The notes: generated by a model from the sequence alone, not told the origin. Counted from the first letter of the stretch, positions 1 to 5,738 are shown. The stretch: 5,743 nucleotides of DNA from Desulfobacula sp. (GCA_011390085.1 JAABTB010000166.1:1-5743); one strand, 5' to 3'. Numbers and translations are program-made.

Positions 1-1
1 C

Positions 2-247
2 CGGACCGGCGGCATCTGCCCCGTGTCCCGGTGCGCCAAACGGGTCATGAACGGCCCCTGCGGCGGTTCCACCAACGGCAAATGCGAGATCAGCAAGGAT
101 GTGGATTGTGCCTGGCAGCTCATTGTGGACCGGCTCAAGGCATTAAATAAAATGGAAGATTATGAAAAAGTCGCCCCCATCAAGGACTGGTCCACGGACC
201 GGGCCGGCGGCCCAAGAAAGGTGACACGGGAGGATGTGAACATATGA
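2..247 (+). CDS. metV: MetV, methylene-tetrahydrofolate reductase zinc/iron-sulfur subunit, C-terminal end only
   Basis: This is the 3' end of a gene that begins before the window. The frame is open from base 2, so the GTG at 23 is an internal valine codon and not a start. The visible part opens with TGGICPVSRC and continues AKRVMNGPCGG, the cysteine-rich signature of the MTHFR C-terminal family (MetV). Five cysteines are seen, with codons at 17, 32, 59, 83 and 107. In acetogens and Wood-Ljungdahl sulfate reducers MetV partners MetF in methylene-THF reductase, where its cysteines are thought to bind metal or Fe-S and pass electrons to the flavin of MetF. The stop TGA at 245-247 overlaps the metF start in an ATGA junction, so the two are translationally coupled, as expected for subunits of one enzyme. 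Family assignment is confident from the motif and the metF neighbour. Full length and N-terminal domains cannot be seen. Confidence 0.88.
   Translation, partial: RTGGICPVSRCAKRVMNGPCGGSTNGKCEISKDVDCAWQLIVDRLKALNKMEDYEKVAPIKDWSTDRAGGPRKVTREDVNI
228..233 (+). promoter_or_regulatory. Ribosome binding site of metF
   Basis: GGGAGG lies inside the last codons of metV, 10 bases before the ATG at 244. It supports that ATG as the metF start and fits coupled translation through the 4-base ATGA overlap. Confidence 0.7.
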
Positions 248-1176
248 GCGCATTAAATACCCACAGCAGACTGGAAAAGATATTAAAGGCAGGCCATCTG
301 GGTGTGACCTCGGAGTGCGGACCCCCCAGGGGAAGCGATGCCGAAGAAGTGAAAAAAAAGGGCCTGCTCATCAAAGACTATGTGGATGCCGTCAACGTCA
401 CGGACAACCAGACCGCCATGACCCGCATGTCCTCTCTGGCCGCCTGCATCCATCTCAAACTCCTGGGCATCGAACCGGTTCTCCAGATGGTCACAAGGGA
501 CAGAAATCGCATCGCCCTCCAGAGCGATATCCTGGGCGCCGCCTCCTTTGATATCCCCAATATGCTATGCCTGTCCGGGGACCACCAGAGTTTCGGAGAC
601 TGCAAACAGGGCCAGAACGTCCATGATCTGGACTCCATGCAGCTCGTCCAGACGGTCCGGTATATGCGGGACGAGGGCAAATTCCTCGGCGGAGACGCCA
701 TCAAACGCCCGCCCAAGATCTTTGTAGGCGCCGCGGCCAATCCCTTTGCCGATCCCTTTGAAATCCGGGTGCCGCGCCTGGCCAAAAAGATCGCCTGCGG
801 GGCCGAATTCATCCAGACCCAGTGCATCTACAATATCGACAAATTCAAGGAATGGATCAGACGGGCCGCAGACCGGGGCCTGACGGAAAAAACCTTTATC
901 ATGGCCGGCATGACCCCCATGAAATCCGTGGGTATGGCCAAATACATGAAAAACAAGGTACCGGGCATGGATGTGCCAGATGAAATCATCGCCCGCCTGG
1001 CCGGGGTTCCCAAGGACAAACAGGCCGAGGAAGGCGTCAATATCTGCGTGGAGCATATCCAGGAACTCAAGGAAATCAAAGGCGTGTCCGGCTTCCATAT
1101 CATGGCCATTGAATGGGAGGAAAAGGTCCCGGAAATCGTACAAAGGGCCGGGCTTTACCCCAGACCCCAGGTTTAA
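244..1176 (+). CDS. metF: Methylenetetrahydrofolate reductase MetF (acetogen/sulfate-reducer type)
   Basis: This flavin enzyme of the cytoplasm interconverts 5,10-methylene-THF and 5-methyl-THF, the last folate step of the methyl branch of the Wood-Ljungdahl pathway. It also supplies methyl groups for methionine synthesis. The protein has 310 residues, close to the roughly 300 of bacterial MetF, and is a single TIM-barrel domain. SECGPPRGSD holds Glu24 at the place of the catalytic Glu of E. coli MetF (the EFFPP region). DAVNVTDNQ at 48-56 and LSGDH at 110-114, with Asp113 at the place of the flavin-contacting Asp of the LRGD motif, are also typical. FVGAAANPF and FIQTQCIYN follow in the second half. 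It overlaps metV by 4 bases and ends 22 bases before a strong terminator, so it is the last gene of its operon. The NNPPRG/GPPRG-style motif and MetV partner indicate the MetVF heteromer rather than stand-alone NADH-MetF. The electron donor cannot be told from the sequence; upstream genes outside the window may encode it. Confidence 0.93.
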   Translation: MSALNTHSRLEKILKAGHLGVTSECGPPRGSDAEEVKKKGLLIKDYVDAVNVTDNQTAMTRMSSLAACIHLKLLGIEPVLQMVTRDRNRIALQSDILGAASFDIPNMLCLSGDHQSFGDCKQGQNVHDLDSMQLVQTVRYMRDEGKFLGGDAIKRPPKIFVGAAANPFADPFEIRVPRLAKKIACGAEFIQTQCIYNIDKFKEWIRRAADRGLTEKTFIMAGMTPMKSVGMAKYMKNKVPGMDVPDEIIARLAGVPKDKQAEEGVNICVEHIQELKEIKGVSGFHIMAIEWEEKVPEIVQRAGLYPRPQV

Positions 1177-1198
1177 CCGTTTTTGGCGTTCGACATGC

Positions 1199-1244
1199 AA
1201 AGGATACAGGTTGAAGGAAAACTCCTTTACCTGTATCCTTTTTT
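1199..1244 (+). terminator. Rho-independent terminator after metF
   Basis: A perfect 13-bp inverted repeat (AAAGGATACAGGT at 1199-1211 with ACCTGTATCCTTT at 1229-1241) runs straight into a T tract at 1239-1244. The 17-base interior can fold further: AAGGA at 1214-1218 pairs with TCCTT at 1223-1227 around an AAAC loop. The result is one long hairpin with a single bulge. It sits 22 bases after the metF stop and separates the folate operon from yebG. The pairing and T tract are seen directly; termination is inferred. Confidence 0.93.
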
Positions 1245-1290
1245 GTATTAAGACCAGATATACATAAGGAAAATTTAATGATTTGATCTG

Positions 1291-1296
1291 AAGGAG
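1291..1296 (+). promoter_or_regulatory. Ribosome binding site of yebG
   Basis: AAGGAG lies 5 bases before the ATG at 1302 and fixes that start. The leader at 1245-1301 between terminator and start must hold the yebG promoter, but I see no convincing -35/-10 pair and no canonical CTGT-N8-ACAG LexA box in it. Confidence 0.75.
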
Positions 1297-1301
1297 AAAA
1301 A

Positions 1302-1622
1302 ATGGCCGTCATTGTAAAATTTATCGTTGTCAGGAATGGAGAGGAAAAAATGACATTTGCGACAAAAAAAGAAGCAGACGAATATGACAAGATGCTTGAC
1401 ATTGCCGATAATGTATTTGAATTCCTGGAAAATTCAAAGGTCAAACTGGATGAAACCCAGCTTGAAACCCTCTCCTTATTGCTGGCGGAAAACAGGGAAA
1501 AACTCATGCTGATCCTGAGGGGCGGCAGCCTCAAGCAAAAGGTAATCGAAACCCCTGAACAAAAGGCAGCGGTACCTAAAAAGACCAAAGCCAGGAAGGA
1601 ATCAAGCGAAACCTCAGCCTGA
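1302..1622 (+). CDS. yebG: YebG-family protein, DNA-damage-inducible protein in E. coli
   Basis: This small soluble protein of 106 residues matches, from memory, the E. coli YebG layout across its first 75 or so residues. It begins MAVIVKFIVVRNGEEKMTF, then carries the helical KKEADEYDKMLD segment at 22-33, and LSLLLAENREKL at about 58-69. E. coli YebG is about 96 residues, so length fits; the extra length lies in the C-terminal tail. That tail (about 80-106) is rich in Lys, Ala, Glu and Ser and is probably disordered. YebG is a member of the LexA (SOS) regulon in E. coli, but its molecular role is not established. Here it stands behind the metF terminator and 31 bases before the ATPase gene, with no terminator between, so some cotranscription is possible. 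Family assignment is strong; SOS control in this organism is unproven, since no canonical LexA site is seen. Confidence 0.88.
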   Translation: MAVIVKFIVVRNGEEKMTFATKKEADEYDKMLDIADNVFEFLENSKVKLDETQLETLSLLLAENREKLMLILRGGSLKQKVIETPEQKAAVPKKTKARKESSETSA

Positions 1623-1642
1623 TCCCTTTGCAGGGATATGAT

Positions 1643-1653
1643 AAAGGATACAG
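1643..1653 (+). promoter_or_regulatory. Ribosome binding site region of the secretion ATPase gene
   Basis: AAAGGATACAG ends directly at the ATG at 1654. AAGGA is the Shine-Dalgarno core, 5 bases before the start. The same 11 bases form the left arm of the metF terminator at 1199-1209. Confidence 0.6.
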
Positions 1654-3528
1654 ATGAAACAGCAGCCGAAAAAAATCAAGAATACGAGTTCTAGCACAAT
1701 TCTTTCTTTGCTATTGAAGGAAGGGATATTGACACAGGAAAAAACAGACCATGTCCTGCGAATAAAATCAAAGCTTCCTTCCAAAAATTTATGCGATATC
1801 CTCAAAGATTTGAAGTATATCACCCCCGCGCAATTGAAAGATGTATTAAGGACCAACCATCTCAGCCTCAGAATCGGTGAGATTCTGGTTGAATTCGGTT
1901 ATCTATCACCGGAGAAATTGGATATTGCCCTCGATATTCAGCAAAAAGAAAAACACAAACGACTGGGTGAGGTTATTATCGAGCAGCAGTTTCTCAGTGA
2001 AAGGGCTTTTCTTGAGGCTTTGTCGGTTCAATTGGGGTTTCCTTACATCAATCTTTCGACGGATGATCTGGATTTGGATATAATCCGAACCGTGCCGCTC
2101 AAATGGTGTCAGATCAACAGGTTTATCCCTGTCTATAAAAAAGAGGAAGAGACAGTTGTGGCCTTTGCCGATCCTTTTAATAAAGCGGCGATTGATGCGG
2201 CCAGAAAACTATTGGGAGATCGTATCCTCATTGCTATTTCATCTGCCGCTCAAATTGATGCTTATCTTGAAAGCCTTACAGGCAAGGCAAATATTCCACG
2301 ATCCATTATTGATGAAACCACAGCCACGGGAATGGTCAATCGAATTATCGGAGATGCCATTGATAAAGGAACAAGTGATATTCACCTTGAGCCGTTAAGG
2401 GGCTGTATCCACGTCAGATATAGAATTGATGGAATTCTGATTTTTCAAAAGGAAATTGCTACTGAAGCGACTGCCATGGTGACATCTAGGATTAAGATAA
2501 TGGCCAAGGCAGATATTTCTGAAAAAAGGCGTCACCAGGATGGAAGAATGGTCTTTGAGCATAAGGGGAATAGACATGATTTAAGGGTTTCTTTTTATGC
2601 CTCACTGTTTGGTGAAAAAATAGTGATGCGGATACTCAACCGGATGGATCAGATCATCCCCATTGAAGAGATCGGTATGCAACCCAAAATGTTGAAGCGG
2701 TATATTCAAGATGTCCTTAATGTTCCCAGCGGGGTTTTGGTTATAACCGGACCGACGGGATCAGGCAAGACCACGACTCTTTACAGCAGTATCACCCATA
2801 TCAATAAACCCGAAATCAGTATCATAACAGCCGAAGACCCTGTGGAATACACACTGGAAGGCATTACCCAGTGCTCCATTAATCCGGCCATCAATTTAAC
2901 CTATAAAGAAACTTTAAGGCATATTGTTCGGCAGGATCCAGATATCATAGTCATTGGCGAGATCAGGGATAATTATTCTGCAGATGTTGCCGTTCACGCT
3001 GCATTGTCCGGACATAAAGTTTTGACCTCTTTTCATACCGAGGATAGTATCGGTGGGTTAGTCCGTTTGATGAACATGGAGGTCGAGGCTTTCCTCATAT
3101 CTTCCACCGTTGTTTGCGTCCTTTCACAGAGGCTTCTGCGAAAGGTCTGCACCCAGTGCAAAGAAATAACCAGACCCTTGCCCGGGGAACTTAAATTGCT
3201 GGGATATGTTCCTAAAGACATCTCCAGATATAAATTCATGAAAGGCAAAGGGTGCCCGGCTTGCGGGTATACCGGGTATAAAGGCCGGTTAGCTATATTT
3301 GAAATGCTGGTTCTTAACGAATCTGTCAGGGAAGCCATATTGAATCACAAATCGAGCTATGAAATCAGAAAAATAAGCATTGAAACAACAGAAATGGTGA
3401 CTCTTATGGAAGATGCCCTGATAAAGGTGTCTGCCGGAGTGACCACCCTGGAAGAATTATTCCGGTGTGTGCCCAGGCTGATGCCTCCAAGACAGATTCA
3501 TGAGATTAAACGATTGTTGGGAGCTTGA
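1654..3528 (+). CDS. GspE/PulE/PilB-type secretion or pilus ATPase with MshEN-like N-terminus
   Basis: This 624-residue cytoplasmic ATPase belongs to the type II secretion / type IV pilus assembly family, hexameric motors that drive pseudopilin or pilin assembly. Residues 17-134 form four repeats of about 30 residues; the third and fourth (73-96 and 103-126) match the MshEN cyclic-di-GMP-binding pattern. A GspE N2-like domain follows with GTSDIHLEP at 239-247 and RYRIDGIL at 255-262. The ATPase core shows Walker A GPTGSGKT at 366-373 (Lys372), the Asp box EDPVEY at 394-399, Walker B with RQDPDIIVIGEIRD at 426-439 (Glu436), and the His box LTSFHTEDS at 457-465. Two CxxC pairs (Cys499/Cys502 and Cys534/Cys537) make the zinc-binding insertion typical of GspE/PilB and absent from the PilT retraction ATPases. 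All catalytic residues are present. No pilin, GspF/PilC or secretin gene lies nearby, so GspE, PilB and MshE cannot be told apart. The HDOD gene follows after 3 bases. Confidence 0.93.
   Translation: MKQQPKKIKNTSSSTILSLLLKEGILTQEKTDHVLRIKSKLPSKNLCDILKDLKYITPAQLKDVLRTNHLSLRIGEILVEFGYLSPEKLDIALDIQQKEKHKRLGEVIIEQQFLSERAFLEALSVQLGFPYINLSTDDLDLDIIRTVPLKWCQINRFIPVYKKEEETVVAFADPFNKAAIDAARKLLGDRILIAISSAAQIDAYLESLTGKANIPRSIIDETTATGMVNRIIGDAIDKGTSDIHLEPLRGCIHVRYRIDGILIFQKEIATEATAMVTSRIKIMAKADISEKRRHQDGRMVFEHKGNRHDLRVSFYASLFGEKIVMRILNRMDQIIPIEEIGMQPKMLKRYIQDVLNVPSGVLVITGPTGSGKTTTLYSSITHINKPEISIITAEDPVEYTLEGITQCSINPAINLTYKETLRHIVRQDPDIIVIGEIRDNYSADVAVHAALSGHKVLTSFHTEDSIGGLVRLMNMEVEAFLISSTVVCVLSQRLLRKVCTQCKEITRPLPGELKLLGYVPKDISRYKFMKGKGCPACGYTGYKGRLAIFEMLVLNESVREAILNHKSSYEIRKISIETTEMVTLMEDALIKVSAGVTTLEELFRCVPRLMPPRQIHEIKRLLGA
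3519..3523 (+). promoter_or_regulatory. Ribosome binding site of the HDOD gene, inside the ATPase gene
   Basis: GGGAG lies in the last codons of the ATPase gene, 8 bases before the ATG at 3532. It supports that start and fits coupled translation of the two proteins. Confidence 0.65.
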
Positions 3529-3531
3529 AAA

Positions 3532-4377
3532 ATGACTGAAAATTCATCGATTATTGATATCATAGAGAATCATATCAACAGTGAAGACCAATATCCCGTG
3601 CTGAATCCCCACGCAATAAGAATACAGAGGGAAATAACAAAAAATGATCCTGATTTCAGGGTTATCCAGCAGCTTGTCCAGAGGGACCCGATCCTGACCA
3701 GTGAGATTTTAAAAACAGCCAATTCAGCATTCTATAAAGGACTTTATGCTGTAGAAACGATAAAGGATGCCATATTGAGGCTCGGACAGACTGCCATGGT
3801 CACTATTGTCATGCAGGTGATTCTTAAAAGCCATTTTTCATCTACAGATCCAACGATCAAACCTTGCCAGAAAAGACTGTGGCATCATTCTGTTGTCTGC
3901 GCCACCGGTGCTTCATGGACTGCACGGCATCTGTCCATGGATGATCTGATATCCAAGGCGTTCATTGGCGGACTTTTACATGATATAGGAAAATTATTTA
4001 TTTTAACAGCCATTGAATCGATTATAAAATCAGATCAGCATACCATAAAGTTACAGCCGGAGCTGATCACAACCCTGCTGAACAGATTTCATACGGTGCA
4101 AGGTCATGCCTTGCTGACCAAATGGAATCTCCCCAAGGCATATTGCATCATCGCCAGGGATCATCATCTGGAATCCTATGATTCATCAGACGTGCTTCTG
4201 TCCCTTGTTAGAATAGCCAATCGGATTTCTACAAAAATTGAGCTAAACGGCCCGGATCAAGATCTGTATGAAATTATCAATTCCCCGGAAGCCGATCATC
4301 TAGGTCTGTCCGATACCGGGATCGCAGAACTTGAAATCATCATGGAAGACGCATATAAAAAACTGACCCTAAAATGA
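3532..4377 (+). CDS. HDOD-domain signalling protein
   Basis: This 281-residue soluble protein is made almost wholly of an HDOD domain, a relative of HD and HD-GYP phosphohydrolases that usually acts in regulation. The N-terminal half has the hallmark pattern: YPVLNPHA at 21-28, RDPILTSEILKTANSAFY at 51-68, and DAILRLGQ at 79-86. The HD part keeps WHHSV at 117-121, GLLHDIGK at 147-154 (His150, Asp151), GHALLTKWNLP at 191-201, and DHH at 210-212. The histidine/aspartate set of an HD metal site therefore looks largely intact, but the HHExxDGxGYP motif of cyclic-di-GMP phosphodiesterases is absent. No receiver, GGDEF or EAL domain is attached. It starts 3 bases after the ATPase stop, so the two are almost certainly made together and may act together. 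Known HDOD proteins influence motility, pili, biofilm or cell-cycle control, but enzymatic activity is rarely shown. Function here is inferred from context only. Confidence 0.9.
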   Translation: MTENSSIIDIIENHINSEDQYPVLNPHAIRIQREITKNDPDFRVIQQLVQRDPILTSEILKTANSAFYKGLYAVETIKDAILRLGQTAMVTIVMQVILKSHFSSTDPTIKPCQKRLWHHSVVCATGASWTARHLSMDDLISKAFIGGLLHDIGKLFILTAIESIIKSDQHTIKLQPELITTLLNRFHTVQGHALLTKWNLPKAYCIIARDHHLESYDSSDVLLSLVRIANRISTKIELNGPDQDLYEIINSPEADHLGLSDTGIAELEIIMEDAYKKLTLK

Positions 4378-4386
4378 GCAGGCCCC

Positions 4387-5253
4387 ATGGATAAAATATT
4401 CAATACAGACTTCTGGCTTAAGGCCTGGGAGCAGGACAAAGAGACTGATACCTATACGGTTCACAAGGGGTTTTCCACCCCCGAATACTGGAACCGGGCC
4501 GCCTCTTCCTATGACCGGAATAAGGAAGAAATCCAGAACCGGAGGCTGACCAAAACCCTTGATCTGTTGAAGCGGAAGGAACTTCTGTTCAGGGGCATGG
4601 AGGTCCTTGACATCGGTTGCGGCACCGGGACCCTGGCCCTGGCCCTGGCCCGTCAGGGCGCAAGGGTGACGGCCCTTGATTTTTCCGACCAAATGCTGGA
4701 ACAGTTCCGACAGTCGATCACCCCTGATATTAAGGAAAACCTCACTCTCCTGTGTGAAGACTGGAACATCCTGGATATCGGCCAAAAAGGGTGGAAGAAA
4801 AAATTTGACCTGGTGATTGCCTTTATGTCGCCGGGTGTGGCCGGTTCCGCATCCTTTTTTAAAATGATGGAGACCTCAAAACAAGGCTGTGCGTTCCGGG
4901 GCTGGGCAGCCAAACGAAATCACCCGGTTCTGGCCCTCCTCTGGGAAAAGATCATGGGAACGGTTCTTGAGGACGCACCCCAGAGTTTCCTGTTTAAGAT
5001 CAATCTTTTGTTTTCCATGGGGCTTTTTCCAGACCTCACCTTTGATCGGGTGGAATGGGAACAGAATGTGAGTGTGGAAGAAGAACTGAAAAGTCAGACG
5101 GCTTTTTTCAAAAAAGTCTGCAACAGGCCGGAAGCCGAACTTGAAGCCGTCATCCGGCCCTATCTCGAATCCATTGCCGAAAACGGACGCATCAAGCGGA
5201 CCCACACGGGCCTGACGGCCACGGCAGTCTGGACCGTGGACCCCGTCTTGTAG
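4387..5253 (+). CDS. Class I SAM-dependent methyltransferase, substrate unknown
   Basis: This 288-residue protein has a Rossmann-fold methyltransferase core after about 70 residues of N-terminal helices (including EYWNRAASSYDRNKEEI at 33-49). Motif I is VLDIGCGTGTLALALA at 73-88; Asp98 in ALDFSDQML ends strand 2 and should bind the SAM ribose. CEDW at 123-126 and FDLVIAFMSPGV at 140-151 mark strands 3 and 4. The C-terminal third (about 185-288) has no motif I recognise. The strand-4 SPG element with the following KM-x5-K-x2-C segment resembles a methyltransferase family I recall from anaerobic bacteria and archaea; its substrate is not known to me. The ATG at 4387 has only a weak AGG (4380-4382) before it, but the preceding HDOD stop is 9 bases upstream, so coupled translation is plausible. 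GC-rich codon use resembles metF more than the ATPase and HDOD genes. It faces the DtxR-like gene convergently. Confidence 0.85.
   Translation: MDKIFNTDFWLKAWEQDKETDTYTVHKGFSTPEYWNRAASSYDRNKEEIQNRRLTKTLDLLKRKELLFRGMEVLDIGCGTGTLALALARQGARVTALDFSDQMLEQFRQSITPDIKENLTLLCEDWNILDIGQKGWKKKFDLVIAFMSPGVAGSASFFKMMETSKQGCAFRGWAAKRNHPVLALLWEKIMGTVLEDAPQSFLFKINLLFSMGLFPDLTFDRVEWEQNVSVEEELKSQTAFFKKVCNRPEAELEAVIRPYLESIAENGRIKRTHTGLTATAVWTVDPVL
4631..4650 (+). repeat. Short tandem repeat inside methyltransferase motif I
   Basis: CCCTGG is repeated three times, followed by CC. It encodes the alternating Leu-Ala run just after the glycine-rich SAM loop. It is a local GC peak and a possible slippage site, but the frame is intact. 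Confidence 0.6.
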
Positions 5254-5265
5254 ACCTGTCTTGCA

Positions 5266-5310
5266 GGGCCTGTTGAAGATGACCCCGTACCAGGTCGTCT
5301 TCAATAGCCC
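5266..5310. terminator. Hairpin between convergent genes, possible bidirectional terminator
   Basis: Bases 5270-5284 pair with 5293-5307 over 15 positions (two G-T wobbles) around an 8-base loop. A one-base bulge at 5269 is followed by GGG at 5266-5268 pairing with CCC at 5308-5310. It lies 12 bases after the methyltransferase stop and 10 bases beyond the stop of the opposing DtxR-like gene, the expected place for a shared terminator. No T tract follows on either strand, so it may instead be a 3'-end stabiliser or work with Rho. Confidence 0.5.
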
Positions 5311-5333
5311 GGTGCGCCTGTCATTGGCACCGG
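5309..5333. other. Second short hairpin overlapping the end of the DtxR-like gene
   Basis: A perfect 7-bp inverted repeat, CCGGTGC (5309-5315) and GCACCGG (5327-5333), has an 11-base loop. It covers the stop codon of the minus-strand gene and abuts the larger hairpin, sharing two bases with it, so the two cannot both form fully. Function unknown; it may be a chance product of GC-rich coding sequence. Confidence 0.35.
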
Positions 5334-5725
5334 TGGGGACAGGCATCCACTTTGGCGACAAATTCCTTGAATTTTTTAAAGGTTTCTTTATTCATGGCGT
5401 GTTCCATCTGACAGCCTGTTTTTTCGGCGAGTTCTTCATCCACCCCGAGAATCCGGTGGAAAAAATCCTTTAAAAAAATATGCCGCCGCTCGACTTCCTG
5501 GGCTATTTTTTTGCCTTCAGGGGTCAGGGTCACATATCCGTAGGGTTCGTAATTAATCAGATGGTTCTCGGCCAGTTTTTTTAACATTCCCGTGACGGAC
5601 CCGCGTTTGATGTCCATTTTATCGGCAATGTCCTTGGACCTGGCCACGGTCTTTTGGGTCTGAAGCTCAAGAATGGTTTCAAGATAGTCTTCCAGACTTT
5701 CCGAGAGATGGTCGTTTTCCGTCAT
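5321..5725 (-). CDS. DtxR/MntR-family metal-dependent transcriptional repressor
   Basis: This 134-residue protein has the two-domain short form of the family (like B. subtilis MntR, about 142 residues), lacking the SH3-like third domain of DtxR and IdeR. The winged helix spans about 10-75, with the recognition helix near KRGSVTGMLKKLAE (40-53) and the wing at YEPYGYVTLTPEG. The dimerisation and metal domain follows. By hand alignment with MntR, the ligand positions are Asp13, Glu16, His82, Cys105, Glu108 and His109. Cys105 replaces the MntR glutamate and resembles the Cys-x2-Glu-His of DtxR, so the metal could be Fe(II) or Mn(II). The protein ends in CPHRCQ, a small cysteine/histidine tail. 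A consensus Shine-Dalgarno lies 5 bases before its ATG. Its targets (Fe or Mn transport genes) are not in the window and may lie upstream on the minus strand. Metal specificity is uncertain. Confidence 0.92.
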   Translation of the reverse strand: MTENDHLSESLEDYLETILELQTQKTVARSKDIADKMDIKRGSVTGMLKKLAENHLINYEPYGYVTLTPEGKKIAQEVERRHIFLKDFFHRILGVDEELAEKTGCQMEHAMNKETFKKFKEFVAKVDACPHRCQ

Positions 5726-5730
5726 GGGTT

Positions 5731-5738
5731 TCCTCCTT
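5731..5738 (-). promoter_or_regulatory. Ribosome binding site of the DtxR-like gene
   Basis: On the minus strand AAGGAGGA lies 5 bases before the ATG at 5725, an almost perfect Shine-Dalgarno that fixes the start. The last bases of the window read TAATGA on this strand just before it; they could be the stop of an upstream gene in the same operon, but this cannot be settled at the window edge. Confidence 0.85.

Noticed and set aside
23..25. GTG at 23 as the start of a 74-residue protein.
   Set aside because: The frame is open upstream to the window edge and the upstream residues TGGICP belong to the conserved MetV motif, so the GTG is internal.
565..1200. A 211-codon open frame on the minus strand across metF, with other long antisense frames there.
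   Set aside because: It is a mirror of the GC-rich metF codons, has no ribosome site or recognisable motif, and overlaps a certain gene almost entirely.
1245..1301. Possible LexA operator or promoter in the yebG leader, including a CAGAT/ATCTG pair at 1255-1259 and 1286-1290.
   Set aside because: The half-sites are 26 bases apart and match no operator I know; no acceptable -35/-10 pair was found, so nothing is called.
1622..1637. Small inverted repeat ATCCC-6-GGGAT after the yebG stop.
   Set aside because: Only 5 bp with no T tract, too weak to call a terminator between yebG and the ATPase gene.
3526..4389. The ATPase, HDOD and methyltransferase genes share one reading frame and are separated only by single TGA stops, raising selenocysteine or read-through fusion.
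   Set aside because: Each downstream gene has its own ATG, the HDOD gene has a good ribosome site, the TGA codons sit at natural domain ends, and no SECIS-like hairpin is evident just after them. Three in-frame neighbours arise by chance about once in nine.
4369..4785. A 138-codon minus-strand frame opposite the start of the methyltransferase.
   Set aside because: Its Gly/Gln/Pro-rich composition is what antisense reading of the Leu-Ala repeat region gives, and the plus-strand methyltransferase motifs are unambiguous.
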